From Acidobacteriota bacterium (lineage in GTDB: Bacteria; Acidobacteriota; Thermoanaerobaculia; Multivoradales; JBCCEF01): a DNA stretch of 64,000 bases. Below, in pieces: positions 17,216 to 26,783 of the stretch. The stretch lies in contig JBCCHV010000036.1 in assembly GCA_039028635.1 (NCBI GenBank), forward strand, positions 1 to 64,000, read 5' to 3'. The notes under the pieces were generated by a model. The model had not been told where the DNA came from. It saw only the letters and a list, made by a program, of their open reading frames with translations, and did no database searches. Position numbers and translations under genes: made by a program. Position 1 is the first letter of the stretch. Every line of letters starts with the position of its first letter.

Positions 17216-18215
17216 TCAGAGTCTTTGCCGGCGGGGATCGAGGGCGTCGCGGAGACCGTCCGTGACCAGGTTGAAGGCGATCACCGTCAGGATGATGGCG
17301 CTGCCCGGAAAGACCGCCATCCACCAGAGATCGATCGGTCCGCCGGTAACGTCGGCGACCATCTTGCCCCAGCTCGATGCCGGCTCCGGGACGCCGAAGC
17401 TGAGAAAGGACAGGGCCGACTCGGTGAGGATCATGTTGCCGACCAGCAAGCCGGTCTGGACCAGCGCCGGAGTCAGGGCGTTGGGCAGGATGTGGCGCAG
17501 CAAGACGCGCAGGGGATGCTGCCCGAGGCCGTGGGCGGCGCGCACGAAGTCGCGCTCCTTGAGGCTCAGGATTTCGGCCCTCACCAGGCGACTGATGGTC
17601 ATCCAGGAGGTTCCGCCGAGGAGCAGGATGATGGCCTCGATGCCCGGTGACAGCAGGCTGACCAGGGCGAGCAGGATGAACAGCGGAGGAATGGTGAGGA
17701 AGGTGTCGACGAGGCGCATCAGAACGGCGTCGACCAGCCTTCCGCCGCTCGCCGCCAGGCTACCGACGAGCACCCCGAGGACGAGGGCGAGGAGGGCGGC
17801 GAGGAAGCCGATGACCAGGGAGATGCGGCCGCCGTAGAGGAGTCGCGCCCAGAGGTCGCGGCTCAGGCGGTCGGTACCGAGCAGAAACGTCCGCTGCGGC
17901 GGTAGGCCCTCGGCGGTCAGATTGGCGATCTCCTGTTCGGCGAAGGTGCGCTGCCGGCCGCTACGGGTGATCTCGAGCTGATCTCCCCGGCGCACCACCT
18001 CCTCGGCGACCTGGGGGAGACGGTTGTCGGCGAACTCGAGCACGTAGCGCTGGGCTCCGGGCAGGATTTGCTTGCCGGCGACGATGTCGAACTGGTGGGC
18101 GGGATCGGCCGAGGCCAGCCAGGGGGCGGAGAGGGCGGCGAGGGCGAGGCCGACGATCAGGACGGCGCCGGCGGTGATCAGCGGCGTCCGTCGCCACGAG
18201 GTCAGCAGGGAGCGC

Positions 18216-18223
<8 letters not shown>
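17216..18223 (-). CDS. Oligopeptide-type ABC transporter permease (OppC/DppC family) with periplasmic insertion
   Basis: This 335-residue protein has six membrane segments. The family motif LLGTDRLSRDLWARLLYGGRISL is at about 115-137 and the EAA-type loop RAEILSLKERDFVRAAHGLG is in the C-terminal half. Between the first membrane segment and the GTD motif there is an insertion of roughly 70 residues (about 40-110, FDIVAGKQILPGAQ...TAEGLPPQRTF), longer than in typical OppC. It resembles the extended loops of transporters acting with their own binding protein. Its start overlaps the upstream permease stop by 8 bp, giving tight translational coupling. No ATPase subunit gene follows. Confidence 0.88.
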
Positions 18224-19190
<967 letters not shown>

Positions 19191-19284
19191 GGTTGCCGTC
19201 CGCCGGGCTTCGTCCCTGGAGCCGAGTCGATCGCTGCTGCCCGCAGGAGGCGGGGGCTCGGGCTGGTGGAGGCGCTCACCGGCT

Positions 19285-19310
19285 CACGGCGGCGATCTCG
19301 CGCCGCCGTG
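19285..19310 (-). promoter_or_regulatory. Intercistronic hairpin between binding-protein and permease genes
   Basis: CACGGCGGCG and CGCCGCCGTG form a perfect 10-bp stem with loop ATCTCG, 15 bp after the binding-protein stop. There is no T-run. Such stems commonly protect the upstream mRNA so that the binding protein is made in excess over the membrane subunits; that function is inferred. Confidence 0.45.
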
Positions 19311-19325
19311 GGGCCGGATCGAAGG

Positions 19326-20948
19326 TCACGAGTCGACCCACCACTGCGGCAGGTCGTAGTGGACGAACAGCACATTCGGGTTGGCGTCGCGAATTCGCCG
19401 ATTCATGCCGACGATGCGCTTCGACTCCCAGAGGATGGTGTAGGGAAGCTGCTGGTTGAGAACCTCTTGCAGCTCGAGGAGCAGCGGCTCGGCGTCGGCG
19501 AGCTCGCTCTGGGCGGCGATCTGGTCGAGGAGGCGATCGGTGTCCGGGTTCGAGTAGGCGATGAAGTTCGAGCCGTGGCCGATCTCGTCGCTGTGGAAGG
19601 CGTAGCGGAAGTCGAGCGTGGTCGGCATCGTCCAGCCGCTCAAGGCGGCGTCATACTCGCCTTCGTTGGTCTTCTTGACGAAGGATTGGAACTCGAGAAT
19701 GCGTGGCGTCGCTTGAATCCCGAGGCGGGCGAGCTGGCTTTGGATGATGACCGTGGCGTCGATGCGCTGGCGGTTGCCTTCGTTGGTCATCAGGTCGAAG
19801 GCGAAGGGCTGGCCGTCGCGGTCGAGCACGCCGTCGCCGTCGGTGTCGCGCCAACCGTGCTTGGCGAGCAGCTCCTTGGCACGGTTGGGGTCGTAGGCGT
19901 AGGGCTCGAGGTCGGGGTTGTGGATCCACACGTTCTGGATGATCGGTGAATTGGCGACCCGCCCCTTGTCGCCCCACAGCGACTCCACCATGGTCGCGCG
20001 GTCGATGGCGAGGGTGAGCGCTTCGCGTACGTCTCGCTCTTGGAACAGGGGGCTGCGCTGGTTCCAGGCGATGAAGATGTAGCTCGGGCCCCAGAACGAG
20101 CGCAGCTCGATGTGCGGTTGTTCCTCGAGGCGTTCGAGATTCTCCGGGGAGAGGGTGCCGGCCATGTCGATGGAGCCCGAGAGCAGCTGGGTGACGTGGT
20201 TGGTCTGGTCCGGCACGATGCGGTAGATCACCCGGTCGAGGCGCGGCAGCTCGGGGTCGTAGTACGCCTCGTTGCGCTCCAGCACGATCTCCTGTTGCGG
20301 CGTCCAGGAGGCGATCTCGAAGGCGCCTGAATACACCGCGTTGTCGCGGAACCACTCGCTCTTCTGGCGCCATTCGGCAAAGGGAACTCGACCCCACAGG
20401 TGTTGCGGCAGAATGTAGCTCTCGTTGAGATCGAGCATCTGGTTGGGGTAGACGCGGTCGAAGTGGACCCGAACCGTGTGCTGATCGACCACTTCGACGT
20501 CGGTGATCGACTCCTTGGCGTAGGCCGTATCCCAGGCGATGTCGGGATCCATCTGGGCTTGCCAGGTGAAGCGCACGTCGGCGGCGGTGACCGGCGTGCC
20601 GTCGCTCCAGCGGGCATCCTGGCGCAGCGCAAAGGTCACCACTTTGTGGTCCTCGGACCACTGCCAGCTCTCGGCGAGATCCGGGGCGAAGCTCGGCGGA
20701 CCGCTTTCGAAGTCGGCGCGCTCCCGAACCAGCTGCAGGTAGACGTGTCGCAGGATCATGTCCGTCGGCCGGTTGGAGCCGACGATCAGGGGGTTGGTGC
20801 TGCCCATGTCGGCGGTGGTCCCGATCACGATCTGACCGCCGCGGCGGGGCTCGTCGCTGGCTTCAATGGGCTCCGGAGGCGGCGCGCAAGCGGTGGTCCC
20901 GAGGAGCGTCAGGACGATCAAGAGGGAGAGAGTACGTGCGCTTTTCAT
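19326..20948 (-). CDS. Peptide/nickel-type ABC transporter substrate-binding lipoprotein (SBP family 5)
   Basis: This 540-residue protein has a lipoprotein-type N-terminus (LLIVLTLLGTTAC, Cys about 21). It matches the full solute-binding family 5 fold: GGQIVIGTTADMGSTNPL, FAPDLAESWQWSEDHKVVTFALRQDARWSDGTPVTAADVRFTW, and the mid-domain PYAYDPNRAKELLAKHGWRDTDGDGVLDRDGQPFAFDL. Family members bind peptides, sugars, metals-chelates or oligosaccharides. It is first in the SBP-OppB-OppC cluster, which makes this an importer. A short hairpin element with CTAGCAGG lies immediately upstream of the start. Confidence 0.9.
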   Translation of the reverse strand: MKSARTLSLLIVLTLLGTTACAPPPEPIEASDEPRRGGQIVIGTTADMGSTNPLIVGSNRPTDMILRHVYLQLVRERADFESGPPSFAPDLAESWQWSEDHKVVTFALRQDARWSDGTPVTAADVRFTWQAQMDPDIAWDTAYAKESITDVEVVDQHTVRVHFDRVYPNQMLDLNESYILPQHLWGRVPFAEWRQKSEWFRDNAVYSGAFEIASWTPQQEIVLERNEAYYDPELPRLDRVIYRIVPDQTNHVTQLLSGSIDMAGTLSPENLERLEEQPHIELRSFWGPSYIFIAWNQRSPLFQERDVREALTLAIDRATMVESLWGDKGRVANSPIIQNVWIHNPDLEPYAYDPNRAKELLAKHGWRDTDGDGVLDRDGQPFAFDLMTNEGNRQRIDATVIIQSQLARLGIQATPRILEFQSFVKKTNEGEYDAALSGWTMPTTLDFRYAFHSDEIGHGSNFIAYSNPDTDRLLDQIAAQSELADAEPLLLELQEVLNQQLPYTILWESKRIVGMNRRIRDANPNVLFVHYDLPQWWVDS

Positions 20949-20963
20949 GGTGAAAAAGCATCC

Positions 20964-21009
20964 TAGCAGGCTTCGAAAAATTCGCGCTGCGACTTATTCG
21001 AAGCCTGCT
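20964..21009. repeat. Short hairpin repeat related to the CTAG-bounded family
   Basis: AGCAGGCTTCGAA (20965-20977) is perfectly inverted as TTCGAAGCCTGCT (20997-21009) around a 19-nt loop, preceded by C at 20964 to give CTAGCAGG. The left end and loop (CTAGCAGGCTTCGAAAAATTCGC) resemble the CTAGCAGGCTGCTGAAAAA ends of the longer copies at 53.7 kb. It sits between the Hsp20 terminator and the binding-protein gene start. Confidence 0.5.
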
Positions 21010-21043
21010 GTCTTGGTCGAGTTCTTCGTCCTGCTCGCGGAGC

Positions 21044-21073
21044 AAGAAAAAGGGCGCCCGGTGGGGGCGCCCT
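21044..21073 (-). terminator. Rho-independent terminator of the Hsp20 gene
   Basis: Read on the minus strand, a stem AGGGCGCC/GGCGCCCT (21073-21065 with 21059-21051) is followed by TTTTTCTT. It begins 29 bp after the Hsp20 stop. Confidence 0.75.
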
Positions 21074-21101
21074 GGAATGGCGTCGGTGCCGACGACTGCT
21101 C

Positions 21102-21545
21102 TTACTCGATGGTGATCTTGCGCGCCTTGGCCTCTTCGGCCTTGGGCAGGGTCACCGTCAGGATGCCGTCTTCGAAGCTCGCTTTGACCTCGTCCGTGCG
21201 CAGGTTGCTGGGCACCGTGAAGGAGCGCGAGAAGGTGCCGTATGAGCGCTCGATACGGTGGTAGGTCTCGCCCGCTGTGTCCTTCTCGAAGTTGCGCTCG
21301 CCGCGTAGCGTCAGCACTCGGTTCTCGAGCGTGATCTCGACGTCTTCGGACTTCATGCCGGGAAGCTCCGCGACGAGGGTCAAGCCTTCCTCCGATTCGC
21401 GCACGTCCACCGCCGGCATCCAGTTGCGGCGGGCGACCTCCTCGGTCGGACGGCTGAGGGTGAAGAAGTCGTCGAAGCCGCGGTCGAAGAAGCGCTGCAT
21501 GCTGTCGCGAAAGAGGTCTGGAGTGCGGGTCATCAGGGTGGTCAT
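21102..21545 (-). CDS. Small heat-shock protein (Hsp20 / alpha-crystallin family)
   Basis: This 147-residue protein has an alpha-crystallin domain at about 40-135. It includes PAVDVRESEEGLTLVAELPGMKSEDVEITLENRVLTLRGER and the closing FEDGILTVTLPKAEEAKARKITIE, with the C-terminal I-x-I-like anchor (ITIE). The N-terminal arm (1-40) has the aromatic residues usual for oligomer assembly. It is an ATP-independent holdase for unfolding proteins in the cytoplasm. It has its own terminator and is divergent from the histidine kinase gene, with a 9-bp inverted repeat in the shared 238-bp upstream region. Confidence 0.93.
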   Translation of the reverse strand: MTTLMTRTPDLFRDSMQRFFDRGFDDFFTLSRPTEEVARRNWMPAVDVRESEEGLTLVAELPGMKSEDVEITLENRVLTLRGERNFEKDTAGETYHRIERSYGTFSRSFTVPSNLRTDEVKASFEDGILTVTLPKAEEAKARKITIE

Positions 21546-21686
21546 GGTCTCTCCTCCTTGGTCGGGTCTTGGGGACCCTTGGTTCTGCTCGTTCGGCGGC
21601 GCCGGGTGCTCCCGCCCCGCGTTGACTCTGTTCGACTCAAATGAGACCCGTTGGGATCGAATCTCAGTGTGTTCATGAGGGTCAAC

Positions 21687-21733
21687 AACTAAGATTAGAG
21701 GTCTATTCCAGAAATTTTCTCCAGATCTTAGTT
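21687..21733. promoter_or_regulatory. Inverted repeat between divergent Hsp20 and histidine-kinase genes
   Basis: AACTAAGAT (21687-21695) is perfectly inverted as ATCTTAGTT (21725-21733) in an AT-rich stretch. A smaller imperfect dyad CCAGAAATTTTCTCCAG lies inside. A TTGACC (minus strand, 21685-21680) next to it could be a -35 box for Hsp20. The site could be a repressor operator; it is not a CIRCE (GCACTC-N9-GAGTGC) element. Confidence 0.4.
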
Positions 21734-21783
21734 TTTCCTGCGCAGGTCTCTCTCGAGGAGCTGTTCGGGAAGGCGGTGATAAA

Positions 21784-23145
21784 TTGAAAAGCTCTATGGC
21801 GTCTTCTCCGACGGTCTCGCGACGGCTGGTCTATGGCTCTATCGCCTTCGGCCTCTTCGTGCTCTTCGATCTCGCCCTCTTCGGAGTCCTGATCTTCAAG
21901 AGCCTGTCCGAGCGCGAGGTCGACGAGGTCTTGCTCGAGACCCAGGCGGAAGCCCAACTGCTGGCTGATCAGATCGCCGGTGGGGCCGAGCGCCAGCAGG
22001 ACCGTGACCTGTTTACGGCGGTGGCGTCGCAGAACCTGGTCAGCACCTACATCGACGAGATGTTGAGCGAGAAGCGCATCGTCGAGCACGTCCGCATCTA
22101 CGACGGCGAAGGGACGCTGGTGTTCGAGAGCAACAGCGACCGGGTGCGCTTTCGCGACGGTGCGCCGCGCCTCGAAGAGGCCGGCGATGCCGAGATCCGC
22201 ACTCAGGAAGAGCGGCGGCAGTTCGAAGAGCAGCTCCCCGGCATCGAGGTGCCGATCGGCGAGTACGGCGGCACCCTGGTGGTGGGGTTGAGCACCGAGA
22301 TGATGGACAACCGCATCGAGGTGCTGCGCCGGGACCTACTGCGACAGGCCTCGATCATCGGTGGCGTCTCGGTGCTGCTTCTGCTCACCGCCTACGTCAT
22401 CATCTGGCGATTGCTGCGGCGCTCGAAGCGTCTCGAAGAGCAGGCCGCCAGAGCCGAGCGGTTGGCCTATGTCGGCACCCTGGCCTCGGGCCTCGCCCAC
22501 GAGATCCGCAATCCCCTCAACTCCCTCAACCTCAATATGCAGATGTTGGAGGAAGACCTGGCCGGACCGGCGAACAGCGGCAGCGGCCGCTTGCTCTCGA
22601 TCACCCGCTCCGAGATCGGTCGCCTCGAGCGGCTGGTGAGTGACTTCCTGTCCTATGCCCGGCCGCGGCCGCCGGAGCTCGAGGCGGTGGCCGTCGGTGA
22701 GCTCTTCGATCGCACTCGCCAGGTGATGGCCGGGGCCGAGCAGTCGGCCAAGGTCCGCATCGAGGTGCGCGACGAGACCGGCGGTGCCCAGGTGCGGGTC
22801 GATTCGGAGCAGATCGGCCAGCTACTGCTCAATCTGGTGCAGAACGCCTTGGCAGCGGTCGAAGAGACCGCGGGGCCGGCGGTGGTCCGGCTGCGGGCCG
22901 AGCCCCTCGGCGGCGGCGTGATCCTGCGCGTCGAGGACAACGGACCGGGCGTGCCCGAGGGCGATCGGCAGAAGATCTTCGACCTCTTCTACTCCAATAA
23001 GAAGGGTGGCACCGGCCTCGGGCTGGCGATCGTGCAGCGCATCGCCCAGAACCACGATGGCCACGTCGAGGTCTCGGACCGCCCTGGCGGCGGCAGTGTT
23101 TTTTCGGTCTACCTACCGGGAGCGCGGGTCGCCCGCGCGAGCTAG
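21784..23145 (+). CDS. Membrane sensor histidine kinase (NtrB/HisKA type)
   Basis: This protein is 453 residues if started at TTG 21784 (AAGGCGG eight bases upstream), or 449 from ATG 21796. The first membrane segment is at about 16-40, a periplasmic sensor region at 42-188 and the second membrane segment at 190-211. The HisKA phospho-acceptor is H239 in LAHEIRNPLNSLNLNMQ, and the ATPase motifs are NALAAVEE (N), DNGPGVPE (G1) and GGTGLGLAIV (G2). There is no HAMP domain. It has no response regulator beside it, so it is an orphan in this window. Its TAG stop is part of CTAG at the edge of the repeat element at 23142. Confidence 0.88.
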   Translation: MKSSMASSPTVSRRLVYGSIAFGLFVLFDLALFGVLIFKSLSEREVDEVLLETQAEAQLLADQIAGGAERQQDRDLFTAVASQNLVSTYIDEMLSEKRIVEHVRIYDGEGTLVFESNSDRVRFRDGAPRLEEAGDAEIRTQEERRQFEEQLPGIEVPIGEYGGTLVVGLSTEMMDNRIEVLRRDLLRQASIIGGVSVLLLLTAYVIIWRLLRRSKRLEEQAARAERLAYVGTLASGLAHEIRNPLNSLNLNMQMLEEDLAGPANSGSGRLLSITRSEIGRLERLVSDFLSYARPRPPELEAVAVGELFDRTRQVMAGAEQSAKVRIEVRDETGGAQVRVDSEQIGQLLLNLVQNALAAVEETAGPAVVRLRAEPLGGGVILRVEDNGPGVPEGDRQKIFDLFYSNKKGGTGLGLAIVQRIAQNHDGHVEVSDRPGGGSVFSVYLPGARVARAS

Positions 23146-23364
23146 CAGGGGGCTAAAGGCGCCCCCCTCAGGCGCACGCACATGTCGTGCGCCTTCACCC
23201 CCGACCTCGGCGGCTTTGCCGCCGCCTCGCCCCCTTGGGCTCGGGAGCCCTTGGGCTAAGAGATCCAAGTAGACGAGAGTTTTCAGCGCTTGTCCCAAGC
23301 CGAGGGCACCGAGTCTTCCCGGGATCGGTAGCAGGTTGCCGATGAGTTTTTCAGCAGCCTGCTA
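23142..23364. repeat. CTAG-bounded structured repeat element (MITE-like), copy at 23.1 kb
   Basis: The element begins CTAGCAGG and ends TTTTTCAGCAGCCTGCTAG. Inside is a hairpin GGCGCACG-CACATGT-CGTGCGCC (23171-23193), then a segment CCCCCGACCTCGGCGGC shared with the 53.7 kb copy, and a terminal hairpin TAGCAGGTTGC...GCAGCCTGCTA with a TTTTTC-containing loop. About 80 bp align with the reverse complement of 53737-53934 with few changes, and paired bases change together. It fills the whole gap between the kinase stop and the zinc-ribbon stop and has no coding potential. Confidence 0.7.
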
Positions 23365-23372
23365 GGCGTCTT

Positions 23373-23543
23373 CTACTCGGCGCCGGAGAGGGCGTCGTAG
23401 TCGTCCGGCGACAGGAATTGCTCGACCTCGTCGTTGCCGCAGACGTCACAGAAGCACTCTTCGAGCTGCTCGTTTTTCCACTCGAAGACGTAGCTCGGGG
23501 ACTCGCACTCGAGGCAGATGAAGTAGTCCGGCGAGCCGATCAT
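23373..23543 (-). CDS. Small zinc-ribbon protein
   Basis: This 56-residue protein has two Cys clusters, CLEC (10-13) and CFCDVC (30-35), spaced as in a zinc ribbon. An acidic tail (SPDDYDALSGAE) follows. The function is unknown; the size and fold suggest a protein- or nucleic-acid-binding adaptor. Its ATG overlaps the TGA of the upstream hydrolase gene (ATGA), so translation is probably coupled. Confidence 0.65.
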   Translation of the reverse strand: MIGSPDYFICLECESPSYVFEWKNEQLEECFCDVCGNDEVEQFLSPDDYDALSGAE

Positions 23544-24424
23544 GCCGGCACTTCCTCGGCGGCGTCCGCCGGACGAGGGGTCGGGTAACGCTGGCGGAAA
23601 TCGTCCAGGGCGCGATCGATGGCGCTGGGTTTCTCCCAGTGGGCGGCGTGGCCGCAGTCGTCGAGGCGATAGAGGTGCGCCTGCGGCAGGGCCGCTGCCA
23701 TGCGCTCGGCGACGGCGAAGTCGAAGATGCCGTCGTGCTCGCCCCAGATCACCGCCGTCGGCAGGGCGAGGGACTGCAGCTCGCGATCGCCGTAGGCGTC
23801 CTCTTCGCGCAGCTTGGCGAGCACCGAGGCGACCTCCGGCGAACCGTAGGCGCGTTGAAATCCCTTGCGTGCCAGACGCAGCCCGAGGGGCGTGCGGACG
23901 AAGAGGGCGCGCAACAGCGGGTCGACGTCCTGGGAGTCGCGCACCGTCACCAGCTCCTTGATGCGTTCCCAATCCTGGTCGCGATAGCCGGCGGCGGCGA
24001 TCAGCACCAGGCGGTCGAGCAGCTCCGGGCGCTCGAGGGCGATGCGCAGGGCGATCCAGGCGCCGAGGCTGTTGCCGGCCAGGGTGACCCGCCGGCCCGG
24101 GGATTCGCGCTCGATCAGGGCGCTGATCACCCGCACGCCGTCGGCCACCCCGAGACCGCCACCGATCGACTCGGTGCCACCGAGGCCCGAGAGCTCGGGG
24201 ACGATCACTCGGCAATCGCGGCGCAGGTGCCAGGCCGTGCGATGCCAGGAGAGAGCCGTCGAGGCCAGACCGTGGAGCAGAATCCAGGTCTCGTCGGCCT
24301 GCGGCGATCCGAAGCGGTAGCCCACCAGGCGAGTGGCACCGAACCACTCCTCGAAGGGGCGGCCGCCGCGCAGGCGGAGAGCGGTGGAAGTACCGAGTCG
24401 AAGGGCGCGAAGAACCATCACCAT
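23540..24424 (-). CDS. Alpha/beta-hydrolase
   Basis: This 294-residue protein starts at MVMVLRALRL; two in-frame ATGs lie here. It has the canonical fold: HGLASTALSW oxyanion region, nucleophile elbow AGNSLGAWIA, an acidic residue in WGEHDGIFDF, and the catalytic His in DDCGHAAHWEKP. The closest style is the epoxide hydrolase / MhpC-like esterase group; the substrate is unknown. It is divergent from rplU and coupled to the zinc-ribbon gene downstream. Confidence 0.85.
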   Translation of the reverse strand: MVMVLRALRLGTSTALRLRGGRPFEEWFGATRLVGYRFGSPQADETWILLHGLASTALSWHRTAWHLRRDCRVIVPELSGLGGTESIGGGLGVADGVRVISALIERESPGRRVTLAGNSLGAWIALRIALERPELLDRLVLIAAAGYRDQDWERIKELVTVRDSQDVDPLLRALFVRTPLGLRLARKGFQRAYGSPEVASVLAKLREEDAYGDRELQSLALPTAVIWGEHDGIFDFAVAERMAAALPQAHLYRLDDCGHAAHWEKPSAIDRALDDFRQRYPTPRPADAAEEVPA

Positions 24425-24453
24425 CGCAGGATAGCACCGGGGTCCGGGAGCGA

Positions 24454-24480
24454 TTGACCGACTCTTCAGCGCGTGATACT
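24454..24480 (+). promoter_or_regulatory. Putative sigma-70 promoter of the rplU operon
   Basis: TTGACC (24454-24459) and GATACT (24475-24480) are separated by 15 bp, or TTGACC and TACTTT by 17 bp. They lie about 46 bp upstream of the rplU ATG, in the gap between divergent genes. GTAGGAG precedes the start as a ribosome binding site. Confidence 0.5.
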
Positions 24481-24525
24481 TTTCGCCGTCCACGCCTTTG
24501 TGGATTGGCCGTAGGAGTGTGTCTC

Positions 24526-24834
24526 ATGTATGCGTTGATCGAAACAGGTGGTAAGCAGTATCGGGTCGAGCCCGGCGACGTGATCGATGTCGAGCTGCTG
24601 CCGGATTCAGAGGAAAGCGTCTCCTTCGACCGGGTCCTAATGGTGGCGGACGAAGGCAACGTCAAGCTCGGATCGCCCGTCGTCGACGGAGCCGTGGTCA
24701 AAGGCTCGATCGTCGAAAGCGTTCGGGGACCGAAGCTTCGGGTGTTCAAGATGAAGCGCCGCAAGGGCTACCGCCGGACCAACGGACACCGACAGAACTA
24801 CACGCGGGTGCGAATCGACGACATTCAGGCCTGA
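24526..24834 (+). CDS. rplU: 50S ribosomal protein L21
   Basis: This 102-residue protein is full length: MYALIETGGKQYRVEPGD at the N-terminus, the FDRVLMV and GSPVVDGAVVKGSI strands, and the basic FKMKRRKGYRRTNGHRQNYTRVRI tail that binds 23S rRNA. The ATG with the conserved MYALIETGGKQY was chosen over upstream in-frame codons. It heads the usual rplU-rpmA-obgE block. Confidence 0.97.
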   Translation: MYALIETGGKQYRVEPGDVIDVELLPDSEESVSFDRVLMVADEGNVKLGSPVVDGAVVKGSIVESVRGPKLRVFKMKRRKGYRRTNGHRQNYTRVRIDDIQA

Positions 24835-24873
24835 GGGCCTCGGGCGCCGGACGCGGCGCTGGAAGGAGCAGTC

Positions 24874-25131
24874 ATGGCTCATAAGAAAGGACAGGGCTCG
24901 AGCCGGAACGGACGCGACTCGAATCCGAAGAATCTCGGCATCAAGGCCTACGGTGGCCAGCAGGTGAAGGGCGGAGCGATCATTCTTCGCCAGCGTGGAA
25001 CGCCGTTCAACGCTGGGCGTAACGTCGGCCGCGGCAATGACGACACGCTGTTTGCCAAAACCGCCGGGGTCGTGGAGTTCCAGGACCGCGGGCGGCACGG
25101 CAAGTTCGTGCACGTCATCCCGGCCGAGTAG
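24874..25131 (+). CDS. rpmA: 50S ribosomal protein L27
   Basis: This 85-residue protein starts [29 protein letters not shown], the standard unprocessed bacterial L27 N-terminus. [28 protein letters not shown] follows. The flexible N-terminus reaches the peptidyl-transferase centre. It lies 39 bp after rplU, with GGAAGGAG before the start. Confidence 0.97.
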   Translation: MAHKKGQGSSRNGRDSNPKNLGIKAYGGQQVKGGAIILRQRGTPFNAGRNVGRGNDDTLFAKTAGVVEFQDRGRHGKFVHVIPAE

Positions 25132-25149
25132 TACCCCCTCCTCTTTCCC

Positions 25150-26172
25150 TTGATCTTTCTCGACGAAGCGGTCATCCGCGTCCGTGGTGGGCGCGGAGGT
25201 GCCGGCTGCACGGCGTTTCGGCGCGAGAAGTTCGTCGCCAAAGGCGGTCCCGCCGGGGGAGACGGTGGCAAGGGTGGCTCCGTTTGGCTGATCGCCGACG
25301 GTGGTCTCAACACCCTCTACCATCTGCGCGGCCGCTCCCTCCACGCGGCGGAGAACGGCCGCAACGGCGAAGGCTCCCACAAGACCGGGCGCAGCGGCGC
25401 CGACAAGGAAGTCTTGGTGCCATTGGGAACCCAGGTCTTTCGCCTCGAGGGCGGGGAGATGGTGGGCGAGGTGCTGCAACCCGGCGAGCGTCTGAAGGTG
25501 GCCGCCGGTGGCGATGGCGGTCGCGGCAACGCGCGCTTCGCCACCGCCACCAATCAGGCGCCGCGGCGCTCCGAGGCGGGCTGGGAGGGGGACGAGCTGG
25601 AGCTTCGGCTCGAGCTCAAGCTGCTCGCCGACGTCGGGGTGGTGGGCTTGCCGAACGCCGGCAAGTCGACCCTGATCAGCCGGGTGACGGCGGCCAAGGC
25701 GAAGATCGCCGACTATCCCTTCACCACCCTGGTGCCGCAGCTCGGGGTGGTGGCTCGGGGGCCCCTGGCAGAGCCCTTCGTGATCGCCGATCTTCCCGGT
25801 TTGATCGCCGGAGCGGCCTCCGGAGCCGGTCTCGGGATCCGCTTCTTGAAGCACATCGAGCGCTGCCGTCTGCTGGTGCATCTGGTGGATCTGTCGGCGG
25901 TCGAGGGGCCTGGAGCGGCGGCCGATCTGGCCGCCATCGAGCAGGAGCTGGCGGCTTTTCGGGAGGATCTTCTGGAGCGCTCTCAGGTGATCGTTGGCAG
26001 CAAGATCGACGCCGCCTTGCCGCAGCGTCAGGACGAGCTACGCAGCGCTGCCGAGGCTCGCGGGGCGCGCTATCTCGAGATCAGCTCGGTGACCGGTGAA
26101 GGAATCGACGAGCTGGTGACGGCGCTCTCCGACGAGCTGGCTCGGGCGCGGGCGAGGGAGGACGCCGAGTGA
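25150..26172 (+). CDS. obgE: GTPase Obg
   Basis: This 340-residue protein has a glycine-rich Obg fold at 1-158 (MIFLDEAVIRVRGGRGGAGCTAFRREKFVAKGGPAGGDGGKGG). The G domain has G1 GLPNAGKSTL, switch I DYPFTTLVPQLG, G3 DLPGLIAGA, G4 as GSKID (variant of NKxD) and G5 SVTGEG. The start is TTG, fixed by the conserved MIFLDEA N-terminus. It acts in late 50S assembly and the stringent response. It lacks the long C-terminal OCT domain, as many homologues do. The unusual G4 motif (SKID) may alter guanine recognition. Confidence 0.95.
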   Translation: MIFLDEAVIRVRGGRGGAGCTAFRREKFVAKGGPAGGDGGKGGSVWLIADGGLNTLYHLRGRSLHAAENGRNGEGSHKTGRSGADKEVLVPLGTQVFRLEGGEMVGEVLQPGERLKVAAGGDGGRGNARFATATNQAPRRSEAGWEGDELELRLELKLLADVGVVGLPNAGKSTLISRVTAAKAKIADYPFTTLVPQLGVVARGPLAEPFVIADLPGLIAGAASGAGLGIRFLKHIERCRLLVHLVDLSAVEGPGAAADLAAIEQELAAFREDLLERSQVIVGSKIDAALPQRQDELRSAAEARGARYLEISSVTGEGIDELVTALSDELARARAREDAE

Positions 26173-26783
26173 GCCAGCGGATCGGTCTCTTCGGCGGCAG
26201 CTTCGACCCGATCCATCGCGGCCACGTGGCGCCGGTGCAGGATGCCCGCCGCAGCCTCGGTCTCGATCGGGTGATTTTCCTGCCCACCGCACGGCCACCG
26301 CACAAGCCGGACCGGCGGTTCGCGTCGTCGTGGGCGCGCTACGCGATGGTCGAGCTGACTCTGCTCGACGAGGAGGGGTTGTTCGTCTCCCCGCACGAGC
26401 TGGCCGGCGATCGACCGGCCTACACGGTGGAGACCGTCGAGGCCTTTCGGCAGAGGCTGCCCGATGCCGAGCTCTCCCTGGTGATCGGCAGCGATTCCTT
26501 CGCCGATCTCGAGACCTGGAAGCGCTGGCGTGAGCTGGTGACCCTGGCGCGATTGGTGGTGTTGGTGCGACCGGGCTGGGAGCCGGAAAGGCTGCGACCG
26601 GATCTGCCGTCGCCGCTGCGCGATCTGATGGATCGCCAGGAGATCGATTTCGTGGCCGTGCGGCCATTGCCCGTTTCTTCGACCGAGCTGCGTCGTCACT
26701 TTGCGCGCGGCAGCTCGCCACCGGCCGACTGGATTGCCGAGCCGGTGTTACGATTCATTCAGAAATACGACCTCTACCAATGA
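26169..26783 (+). CDS. nadD: Nicotinate-nucleotide adenylyltransferase
   Basis: This 204-residue protein is full length, with nucleotidyltransferase motif GLFGGSFDPIHRGHV (the HxGH is RGHV preceded by H17), FLPTARPPHK, and the ISSTxIR-like VSSTELRRHF near the C-terminus. It makes NaAD from NaMN and ATP. The GTG start overlaps the obgE stop (GTGA), as expected for translational coupling. Confidence 0.95.
   Translation: MSQRIGLFGGSFDPIHRGHVAPVQDARRSLGLDRVIFLPTARPPHKPDRRFASSWARYAMVELTLLDEEGLFVSPHELAGDRPAYTVETVEAFRQRLPDAELSLVIGSDSFADLETWKRWRELVTLARLVVLVRPGWEPERLRPDLPSPLRDLMDRQEIDFVAVRPLPVSSTELRRHFARGSSPPADWIAEPVLRFIQKYDLYQ

Noticed and set aside
15408-17837. 809-residue open frame opposite queA, the MFS gene and OppC
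   Set aside because: It crosses several well-supported genes on the other strand and has no domain; a GC-skew artefact.
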